Of a stretch of DNA of 64,000 nucleotides, positions 47,301 to 56,000 are shown piece after piece (within the stretch, counting starts at the first letter, position 1; every line of letters starts with the position of its first letter). The notes below the pieces were generated by a model. It was not told the DNA's origin and searched no databases. It saw only the letters and a list, made by a program, of their open reading frames with translations. The stretch is from Sabellastarte sp. h YS-2021 (Eukaryota; Annelida; Polychaeta; Sabellida; Sabellidae): contig OZ024927.1 in NCBI GenBank assembly GCA_964017235.1, positions 57,913,293 through 57,977,292 on the forward strand. Reading direction: 5' to 3'. Position numbers and translations under genes: made by a program.

Positions 47301-50300
47301 AATACCTGAAATTATAGGTGTGTTCTCCCTTTATTGTTGTGCCAAATATTAATCCCCTAATATTTATGCAAATATTAAAAATACAACTTTTTCTGTCTCT
47401 AATTGATCAAAACTCTTGAATCAGTTTATTGGTCTATTTTGAAAAAAAAATGTCACACTTAACTAAACCCCCAGTTGTTTCAAGCTTACCAAATAGAGAC
47501 TGTAACCCAAGGACACTAACCACATTGTGATCTTATATGCCAACCTATTTGTGTAGTGGTGTGTCTTCAAGTATTTCAGTTATAAATACTTTAGTGTGTT
47601 TGATGCATAATTACAAATGTAAACACATATTTATGTTCGGGGTGTTTTATTACAACATTTTTATTTTTCTGTTCATCACTCTTAATAACATTTAACAGCC
47701 CGGGAAAATAGCATTGGCCACCATTACATATAGAACTTAAGAGAGATAAAACGTATGTAAGGCATCGAAACAAGGAAATTCAATAGCAATATCAAATCAT
47801 TAATTGGTAAACTAAAACTTGTGAAGCTTTAAAATTTATTAATTGAAGTATTTTTGTGAATGAAAATAACAGAATTAGGTAGAATTACCTATAACCAAAA
47901 CACTTGGAGACTACATATCTCTGCCATTGCATGTAATAATAAGTAAATAGCTAAAACCAAGTTATTTTTTTTGTATCCACATGATGATCCACATCACTCT
48001 GAAAATTTAAGAGGATCTAAGTTGGACACATCTTCAGATTTTTTTTTTAGGAAGATCCAACTAGTAGTATTGCATAATCCTGCTAAAACACAAGCAGACA
48101 AAGAGACAAGTACATAGTTTGAAGCAATCCATATATCATTGTCAAAAGGGAAACATGTTTCAAATATTACTGTAGAAAACATTTTCGACAGAGTCAAGGT
48201 CAAAGATCAGACTAAAGTCACATTATGACATTGCACATCTATAACCCCTAACCAATAACCAGGGGGCTCGGTGATGTAGTGGTTAGTGCTCGCCTTCAAC
48301 CTCGGAGGTCACTGGTTCGAATCTCAGCCCTGGCTCTTCATGTTGAAAAGTTGGTAGTTACTTGCCGATGCCCAGTGGTAAACAGTGCAGAATCTTGACC
48401 AACTAGTTTGCATCGGTTCCTCCACCCGTAAACTCCCCATTGCAATATGACCCTGGCTGCTGAACGTGACGTAAAACAACCAATCAATCTAAATAAACCT
48501 AACCAATATCCCTACCAACTATCAACATCCTGCATCTAACAGATTCTGATATACAGGCCAGACAAGATATTTACCCCTGCCCACCTACCACCCACCTAAA
48601 AAAACCTAACCAATAACCAATATCCCTACCAACTATCAACATCCTACATATAACAGATTCTGAAATACAGGCCAAACAAGATATTTACTACTACCCACCC
48701 ACCCACCCACCCATCCACTTGTCCACACTAGATACCATGGATAAAAACTGTACCTGTTTTTGGACAATTTGAAATCATAATTTGGTCAGTCCTAACTTAC
48801 CACAGGTAACAGTACATATATTGTAAATCTCTGAAGTGATAAGTCAAGTGTAACATTTTTTTCCAGAATAGACCCACAAACAGGGTTTTCAGCAATAAGA
48901 GACAAAGAAAACAATGTGTTTAATATTTCTACAAATATTTAGAAAAATCTAAGTTTTCAACATGAAAATAAGTGAAATACTGGATGTGTTATGAAGGTTT
49001 GAAGTAAAAAAGACACCAAAATTAGACCCCATAAACTGATCATTACTTCCACCAAACAACACTTAATTTTCTAGAAATATAAACAAGCAGCGACACTACT
49101 TCACATTTAAAATTGGTTAAATGGGCTCATTATTTGATTACTGACCACATATAACAATGCCATATATGGTACACTTCGTATATTTGAAGTATTCATTCAG
49201 TGTAACACTCTCCCCTCCCACCTCTGAGGCCGGGGTTCGGTTCCCGGCATGGCCTCAAGTGGGAAAGCTGGTAGTTGCTTGCCATTGGTCGGCAGTTTAC
49301 AGTACAGAACCCTGATGAACTGTATGTAGAAGCGTGAATCAGTTTATGGGTCTAATTTTGGTGAATTTTTGACTTTGAACCTGAATAACACAAAGAGTAT
49401 TTCATATATTTTCAATATTAATGCCTCAAATAATAGGTGTGTTATCCCTTTATTACTGTGCCGAATATTAATTCCTTAATATTTATACAAATATTAAAAA
49501 TATTGCTTTTTCTGTCTCTAATTGACCAAAACCCTTGAATCAGTTTTTGGGTCAATTTTGAAAAAAAAATGTAAACTCTGAATGAATACTTCAACTATAT
49601 GAAGTGTACCATATATGGCATGTTATATGTGGTCAGTAATCAAATAATGAGCCTGTTTTACCAATTTCAAATGTGAAGTAGTGTGTCTGCATGTTTATAT
49701 TTCTAGAATATGAAGTGTTTTTTGGTGGAAGTAATGATCAGTTCTTGCAGCTCCTTATATGGCCCCAGCAAACACGTCACACAAATTACATACTAACAAG
49801 GTCGAATATAAATGAGCAAGTTCATTTGTCCCCTTTTCAATCAGAAAATCACGAGACTCAGAACAGAACTGCAGCAGCAGGGTCTGCAAGTAGAACCCCA
49901 ACTTTAAACTTTTACAAGGTTACAGTTACAATTTTCACTTCAAAACATGTGTGCCCTACTTTAGTTAGACAGTGGTTACAAAAGTAGTGGTTGCATTTTT
50001 AACTGGGAGCTCTAATGGGGCTGGTGCTTCCAGATTTCACTTTTTTGTCTCACCGGACTTTTATGACTTGGAGCTAGCTGATGAGTACTCGTCTTATCAC
50101 TGAGGTGAAGCAGCAATGGGCTATGTTAATACTTATATGGGTGACCACATGGGTTCTAGTCCAGTTATGGGATGCATTTAATCTAATCTTATGTGGACTT
50201 TTATAGCCCTTAATTTTCATCAATTAACAGACTCTAAGGAGCAGCTAAACATAAGCAAGGTGAATTATCATAAGTACAATAACATAGCCAGGTCATACCA

Positions 50301-51799
50301 GATAAGAAGAAGAAGGTCAAGCAGATAAGCTTTGAGCTCTTCCTGAAGGAGGCAATAGATGTTGAACTGCTTACATTGTCTGACTCAGAATTAATTTTTG
50401 TTTGCTCATGTTGATCTAAACACTTTTCAGCCTAATTTATTACATATACTACATACCGGGGTCTGTAGTCTTATCTTACATGTGTCATGTGCTGGGTTTG
50501 AATCTCTTGTAGGGGAAATTGAATCCTGGGATATGTCTCAATTTCTTCGGGTAATATGTATGCATGCATAATTATATTGCATTTGTAAAGGTTTTAGTTA
50601 CAGTTTTCAATTTTCACATGTTTGCCCTATGTTTGTACTCTGGGTGTGAAAAACATTGGATACTTATTTTCTGTTTTGGTATCACAGAATCTATATTTGG
50701 GAATCTGTGATCTCCCTTTCTCCCTGGTTTTGAATATCATGGGGGCATTAAATCATGGTATATTCCTCCTTTACTCTGAGTAATATGTAAGATGTGTTTT
50801 GAGCCTTTCCAAAAAATCAAGGTTTCAGTTACAGTTGTCAATTTTACATGTCTTAAACTTTCTTTAATACAGCTTAGCGACAAAATTCTATTTGGGTGGG
50901 GAGAGGGAAAATTTCCACTCCGGCTTGAGACCAAGTGATTCCTGGCAATACAGAACAATCATTGTGTTGCACTCCATATAATGACAAATTACATTGAGTC
51001 TTGAGTAAAGGCTACACTTGATGTAGCTAATATACATGGTGTTAGCCCATAAAGTCATACATCACTATGACAGGATATTTACATTTTTCAGCTTGGCTTT
51101 CGAAAAATTGAATTGTTGTCTTCAGGGTGTTCAAGAATGGATATCATCTAGTATACTAAAATTAAACCCAGACAAAATTGAGTTCATTATCTTTGGGTAT
51201 AATGCCCAGCCTAAGACTTCAGGTTTCCATATCCCTGTCAGAATATTTGGTAATTTCATACATTCAGCAGTCACTGTAAAGAACCTTGGTGTCTGGTTTG
51301 ATGCAAATTTTTCATGTCTGCAATATTTGTAAAACTTGTGTTGTTCAAATGTGTGACCTCAGGCGGGTTGACCCCCTGTCCCAATATGACCTTGGCTGTT
51401 GAATGGGACGTAAAACCCCAACCTTTGACTTCAAGAAAATGGGAAAGTGCAAAACTGGAACCAAGCCAACTCTTATTTGAGGTCTGTACACTAGTAGGTT
51501 CAAACACTTTAAATTGCCCTGGACAACTTTTGTCACAGATCAGAAAGTGAGCTGTTCCATCACTTTATAAAACTATGTTACAATGTGTCAAGCTTTACAG
51601 ACCTGTTATCAAATGGAAGTATACTGGATATCACAGCAAATACTCACGTGCAACATCCCAGTGTAGAGATAGAAGCATCCATCTTCTCTATAAAAGGTTG
51701 CATGGCACACAGTTTGACCGTCTCACATTCTGATGCCTTTTTACCTTCCTTCTCCTCAAACTTTTGCAATGCCTCCTTAATGGTAGTTGCTTTTGCCAT
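44137..51799 (-). CDS. DNAL1: Axonemal dynein light chain 1
   Basis: Three minus-strand exons (51799-51648, 45689-45488, 44358-44137) give 191 aa, against 190 in human. The start [11 protein letters not shown] and the IEKMDAS stretch are as in vertebrate DNAL1. Exon 2 holds leucine-rich repeats ([36 protein letters not shown]). Exon 3 continues with [17 protein letters not shown] and KLDGVPFV. In the family this leucine-rich protein binds the motor domain of the gamma heavy chain of outer-arm dynein and anchors it to the doublet microtubule, so it acts in motile cilia and sperm flagella. Splice phases (2, then 0) are consistent and there are no stops. It is transcribed divergently from the reductase gene starting at 52672. 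Confidence 0.96.
44359..45487. other. DNAL1 intron 2
   Basis: Mostly unremarkable until about 44930, where the low-complexity ATTATCTC/GAGATAAT repeat begins. Confidence 0.5.
44930..45365. repeat. AT-rich repeat of GACTTA / GAGATAAT words
   Basis: Loose alternation of GACTTATTATCTC-like words and their inverses (GAGATAATTAAG), spaced by 15-40 bp and carrying runs of A. It is degenerate, with no fixed period, and can form many small hairpins. Confidence 0.6.
45488..45689 (-). CDS. DNAL1: DNAL1 exon 2
   Basis: Acceptor ATCATTCAG, donor AGG|GTATGA. It is 202 nt and ends in phase 0. It carries the core leucine-rich repeats. Confidence 0.95.
45886..46000 (-). mobile_element. tRNA-derived SINE
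   Basis: On the minus strand: A-box-like TGCCTAGTGGTTAGCAA, B box GGTTTGAATCC at about 45930-45940, then the tail GGACCTGTCGCAATGTGACT. A tail-only fragment of another copy (GGGCCTGTCCCATGATGA, then CTGTTGAACATAAAACC) lies at 46076-46128 on the same strand. Confidence 0.65.
46150..46475 (-). repeat. Partial copy of the TIR element at 53930
   Basis: Inverse matches to 54040-54360: AGTGTCCAATATT, then CTCGGACCCTTCTGGACC, TTTCCAAAGAAACACC and TTACACCCGAGAG. Right and left ends are incomplete. Confidence 0.6.
46476..47214. other. DNAL1 intron 1, nothing recognised except a poly(C) tract
   Basis: Contains 23 consecutive C at 47131-47153. The minus strand of this tract could form G-quadruplex-like structures, and its length is unreliable in any assembly. 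Confidence 0.6.
47215..47465 (+). repeat. ~250-bp dispersed repeat, copy 1
   Basis: Begins GAATCAGTTTACGGGTCTAA and TTTTGGTGAATTTTTGAC and ends GTCTATTTTGAAAAAAAAATG. Other copies are at 49328-49575 and 54808-55045 (plus) and 48845-49050 (minus). No coding content. The family is unknown to me. Confidence 0.75.
47965..48112 (+). mobile_element. RTE-tail-type dispersed repeat
   Basis: Contains GGATCTAAGTTGGACACATC and GCATAATCCTGCTAAAACAC, parallel to the copy at 23059-23292; it lacks the final CCTCCTTGG part. Confidence 0.45.
48185..48700 (-). repeat. Inverted copies of the ~144-bp satellite unit, split by a SINE
   Basis: 48185-48257 and 48498-48700 read, on the minus strand, as the unit at 20176-20715 (GTTGATAGTTGGTAGGGATA, then TTGGTTAGG). 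A short CCCA simple repeat (48698-48716) follows. Confidence 0.75.
48258..48497 (+). mobile_element. tRNA-derived SINE with target duplication, inside the satellite
   Basis: GATGTAGTGGTTAGTGC (A-box region) and GGTTCGAATCT (B box, 48314-48324) precede a body with TTGGTAGTTACTTGCCGATG and the tail TGACCCTGGCTGCTGAACGT then GACGTAAAAC. CCTAACCAATA at 48247-48257 and 48498-48508 is the target duplication, drawn from the satellite itself. Confidence 0.85.
48845..49050 (-). repeat. ~250-bp dispersed repeat, inverted copy
   Basis: The minus strand reads ATCAGTTTATGGGGTCTAAT, TTTTGGTGTC and finally GGGTCTATTCTGGAAAAAAA, matching 47215-47465 with more divergence. Confidence 0.65.
49201..49327 (+). 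mobile_element. SINE fragment
   Basis: Matches the SINE at 21259-21487 from CCCACCTCTGAGGCCGGGG through its B box (GGTTCGGTTCC) to CAGTTTACAGTACAGAACCC. It lacks the 5' A box and the 3' tail. Confidence 0.7.
49328..49575 (+). repeat. ~250-bp dispersed repeat, copy 2
   Basis: Over 85% identical by eye to copy 1 at 47215, including TCTCTAATTGACCAAAACCC and GAATCAGTTTTTGGGTCAAT. Confidence 0.75.
50088..50157 (+). mobile_element. 5S-rRNA-derived repeat (SINE3-like or 5S pseudogene)
   Basis: CTCGTCTTATCACTGAGGTG, then AAGCAGCAATGGG, TTAATACTTATATGGGTGA and CCACATGGGTTCTA follow animal 5S rRNA from CTCGTCTGATC through the internal promoter (GAAGCTAAGCAG-) to TGGATGGGTGACCGCCTGGG, with about 80% match. 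The 5' half of 5S is missing and the 3' end runs into unrelated sequence, so it is not a functional 5S gene. Confidence 0.65.
50158..51050. other. DNAL1 intron 1, nothing firm
   Basis: No gene or bounded repeat was recognised. Confidence 0.35.
51090..51330 (+). mobile_element. CR1/L2-like LINE fragment
   Basis: Codes [16 protein letters not shown], then [20 protein letters not shown]. This is the segment after the YADD motif, and of the same family as 11140-12085. A SINE tail fragment (CCCTGTCCCAATATGACCTT, then GGCTGTTGAATGGGACGT) abuts it at 51360-51420. Confidence 0.65.
51648..51799 (-). CDS. DNAL1: DNAL1 exon 1
   Basis: ATG in a good context (CACCATGG) at 51799-51797. Donor CAC|GTGAGT. 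It is 152 nt, ending in phase 2, and codes residues 1-50 plus part of 51. Confidence 0.93.
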
Positions 51800-51805
51800 G
51801 GTGAT
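51792..51805 (-). promoter_or_regulatory. Possible RFX X-box over the DNAL1 start codon
   Basis: The minus strand reads ATCACC-AT-GGCAAA, 11 of 12 positions of the RFX half-site pattern RTNRCC-N2-RGYAAC. Ciliary genes often use X-boxes, but the match overlaps the start context (ACCATGG) and conserved codons, so chance is a serious alternative. Confidence 0.2.
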
Positions 51806-52671
51806 AGTTTTTCCTGATACTTATTTTAGTCTGAAGCTTGTCTAAAAATAACCAACTTCAATTAATGCCAACATTCACAGAAATGAAGTGATTCGCCCAT
51901 TAAAATCCATATGCAACTTTAAAGAAACCTATAATCTGTGCTATCCAGGAATTGTGAACTAGAAATACGAAGTTTTCTTGGTCTTTATGATATTTCTGAT
52001 TGTTCTGTAATATAACCATGTGTAAAATGTCAATGTTTTGGTATTTCAGTTTATGTTTACATCAGTATTGTCAATGGCAATGTTACAGTGATAACCTCAA
52101 AGCGCATGTCCCTTGTATACGTGTTACTTTTCAAACAGATGAAAAGGAATGTAAAGGTCACCTTAATTCAACTGAAAACAAAAAGAAAAATTACATTAAG
52201 CAGTATTTCATGGGTTTTTAGACACTTCTTTAAAACTTGATGAAGTATTATACAATAATTCTGGTGAGATAGCTAAAAACTTTAATTTTTTATTCGTGAA
52301 AAAAATGAAGCTTAAAATATACAAGTCTACTTAAACTCTGAATATCTGATGAAGTGGGCAGAGTATAAAATGACACTAAAGAGATAACAAAGTGATTGTC
52401 ATCTACACGAACACTCTACATATATAAATATATAACACAGACCTCTGTTTAATGTATTGGATTTTGATTATTCAAGTGGCTTGAATGCAAGATCATATAT
52501 GAACTGAGATCGGCAGTCAACATTCAAAAGAGAAGTCCTATTTGATGAAACCCTTCAGTGAATCACAAAGCCATCAAGAAAAACATAAATATTTGGTGTG
52601 ACTTTCCTGTGTGGGAAAATAGATTAGTTAGGAGAGTGAGAGGTGTATAGGAGGGAGGTTCAATTACAAAC
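51800..52671. promoter_or_regulatory. Divergent intergenic region DNAL1 / reductase
   Basis: 872 bp separates the two start codons and no coding sequence or recognised transposon lies between them. Both 5' UTRs and promoters must be here unless non-coding first exons lie elsewhere. No TATA box in a convincing position was identified. Confidence 0.6.
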
Positions 52672-53059
52672 ATGACAAGTAAACCTTTAGTTTATATACA
52701 TTCTACAGTAGATGATGATCCAAGTAGGGGCCTGAAGCAGACTGACCAGGGAATTCTCAATGAATACTTTCACCTGGTAACAGCACAGGATTTGAAAGCA
52801 AATCCAGCCTTGGCAGCACGGATCCAGGGGTCTTTGTACACTGTGGGCATGATGAAAGTATTTCCAGAAATTCTACCCACTATGACGTCACTGCGTGTCC
52901 TCTCTACAATAAGTACAGGCATGGATTGGGTACCTGTTCAGAAGTTCAAGGACATGGGTATTCAAGTGGGATACTACCCAGCAGACAAGCAGCAGAACAA
53001 GACTATCGCTGATTATGCAATGTTACTTTTACTTGCAGTTAGCAGGAGACTTACGGAAG
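52672..53059 (+). CDS. Reductase exon 1
   Basis: ATG at 52672, first in frame after an upstream stop. Donor GAAG|GTATTT. It is 388 nt, ending in phase 1, and codes residues 1-129. Confidence 0.92.
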
Positions 53060-56000
53060 GTATTTGATTATTTTATATAAAGTCTAGGTATGAATTTGAT
53101 TGTTTTTATTAGCTTTTCTAATGTGATTACATTTCAGGCCAGGAGTGATTATGGCCAACTTTAATGTTCACCTCTTTTATCCCAGGGTGGGAAGGGTAGC
53201 AAACATGCCACTGGGTGATTTACAATATCTACAGAGTTTAGGTCACATGTCCATTTGGTACGATTTCAGGATGATCTGAATATAATTATAAAGACCGGAA
53301 GTGCGCAGACTACAGAAAACAATGCAGTGCACATATTTTTGCGTACAATTATCTGAGGCAATAATTGGACGATCGTCGATAATACAGGACCAAACGATAC
53401 AGACAAAATATAGTGCGACAACTAGGTGTGATTTGAAGCATATTTACAATAATATTTATGGATTAATAAATGAAACCGGTCTTTATAATAGAAATAAAGT
53501 CCTCAGTTTTGTGATTTATAACCCTAGATAATTCACAAATTTCCGGCAAATAACGGACGAGCGCGTAGCGTGAGTCCGTTATTCGCCGGAAATTTGTGAA
53601 TTATCTAGGGTTATAAATCACAAAACTGAGGACTTTATTTCTACAACAGAAGACCGAGAAACGTGTGTTGTTGAATCAAGATTCAAATTTGTAAAGATAC
53701 TTCGCTCAAATTCGTTGTCTTATATCACGCCCTGTGTGTCTTAGAGATGTATGCAACCAGCTCTGATAAAGATAGAAAACATTCCTTTCTTGGAAATTAG
53801 ACAAAATCAGTCAACGAATGGTCCCATATATCCCATCTCAGTGTTCTGGTACCCTATTTTGAAAGGAGGTTTTAACCGCCCCTGAAATGAATCAGCCACT
53901 ATCCTGATACTTCATGCGTAGGTTATGTATAGGCCAAGTAAATATCCAACATTTGAAAATAATGGACTGTTAACGGGGTCCCAAAGGCTTCTACATCAAT
54001 GGTCAAAATCACAGAGTGGAACAACTGTCCATTAGCGAGAGTTAAATTACACCCGAGAGTTTTTCTTTTGTTAAAAGTGTCCAAAATCTGTCGCTATTGG
54101 CCACTTCACAATTTTGACCATATATAGAAGTCTTTTTTTAAAAAAAACACATTTCCAAAGAAACCCTTTTACATTTATTTAATCAGAAATGATCATAAAA
54201 CCGAAAAAATACACACCAAGAATATAGAAATTAAAAGAAATGATGTTAAACAACATATTAAAAATTATAACTCAAGGAAGAGGTGTAATTTAAATAGGTT
54301 CATAGTGTCCAATATTGAAAAAATGGACTGTTGACTCGGTCCCTTTGGGACCTCGTTAACAGACCATTAATTTCCCATATTGGACACTTACTTGGCCATT
54401 AACCTATATATATTGGGCACTTTTGACAAAAGAAAAACTCTCAGGCGAGACTTTTACGATTTACCCGAGCTAACAATGTACTGAAACATTCTGTCACTTT
54501 AGAACTGAACACCTCCTTTTATTGTTAGAAGGATGAAAGCTCTGAAAGTAGTGACATTCTAATGATTTAATTCAAAGGGTCAATTAATACTTTGCATTTA
54601 CAGTGTACACCAATGGGAAGTTACCTGGGTAGTTATGAGCCTGATATATAAAAAAAATGGAGGTGTGGTAACCTTATAATATAGATTCTATGCATAAATC
54701 AATGTTTGTGTAGAATCTACCCATCTAAAACTGGACAATAGGTTGTGCCGTCTGTGGGAACCTTTTTGAGGGTTGGCAGTTGGCTGGAGAACCTCAGATA
54801 GAAGCGATGACCAGGTCTAGTTTTGGTGAATCTTTCTACTTTGAACTTCAATACCACAGAGAATGTTTCACATATTTTCATGTTTATAGCTCAAATAATA
54901 AGTTGGTTATCCCATTTTCACTGCACCAAACATGATCCTTTGGTATTTATGCAAATATTTAAAATATTACTTTCTCTGTATCTGATTGTTGAAAACCTTG
55001 GGATCAGTTTATGGGTCATTTAAAAAAAATGTTACACTTGACTAAGACAAGTTCACCATATATGAACTTACTATAACAAATAAAATGCTGGAAGTATGTT
55101 TGAAAGAAACATTTAATCAAACGTTTTGAAAATACCCCAACTGAATGAAAACATACTTATGTTTAAAACGGATAAAGTTCGAATTTTAGGCTATTTACTT
55201 GAAATTGTGCAAATATCTTTTTTTTTCTGTATGTCAATGGACAAAGTTAATTCAGAGATTTACAAGTAAACCTTGATTGACCTGTTATGCAATCCCCTTC
55301 TAGATACCCCTGACTGAACCCAAGCAGAAAACAAAAAAAAAAATGTATAAACCTTCACAATCTACAAACCATCACTAAGTTGGAGCACTAGGGCTTGGAA
55401 CTACCAGCCGATTGATTAAGTCAGGCCACCTTAACCTTCCAATTGAGTGAAATTGTCTCTTCAATGCCTCAACAAAGTATTGACTCAGCAGCCAGGACCC
55501 TCTCTTCCACTGACATGGATCGCAAGCCTTGGCAAATAGGTTGCCCCAATAAGTTGCCTCGTACAACACACAGAAGGGTACGGTGGGCCTATTCTACTTC
55601 CCTCGACCCACAGGGGGCTAGTCAAACATATACACATATTTCTGACTGTGACATATTGAAACCCAGTATATGTCTCAGTGCCTAATGGTAAAGCATTAAT
55701 GTGGAACTCTTAATTATTAATATACCAATCATAGTCATAGATCTAATACCTGACAGTAGTGTTAAATGTTAATTCAATGATCAGTGGTGTCTCAGCTCAT
55801 AACCTAGTGCTCAGCAGGCATTAGGCACAACCTTTAATTCCAAAGAAAGAAAAATTTTAACTATAGTTATCTTTTGCTTAATCTCTACATTAATGCATTC
55901 TAACTAGTGATCTAAACCGGTATCCAGATATCAAGGTACCTGACCATCAGATAGTCTCACTGTTCTGAGTACCCCCCATCTAAGCATATTTAGATAATAT

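Larger units (their letters stand above)
49039..49742. repeat. Foldback structure with ~168-bp arms
   Basis: The arm 49039-49207 (AAACTGATCATTACTTCCAC, then CACTACTTCACATTT, CATTATTTGATTACTGACC and CATATATGGTACACTTC) returns in inverse at 49574-49742 with few changes. Between the arms lie a SINE fragment (49201-49327) and a ~250-bp repeat copy (49328-49575). Confidence 0.8.

Noticed and set aside
50088-50157. A functional 5S rRNA gene
   Set aside because: The 5' half is missing and the remaining part diverges by about one base in five.
55375-55685. Opposed frames of 64 and 80 codons
   Set aside because: No motif, splice signal or repeat identity; consistent with chance.
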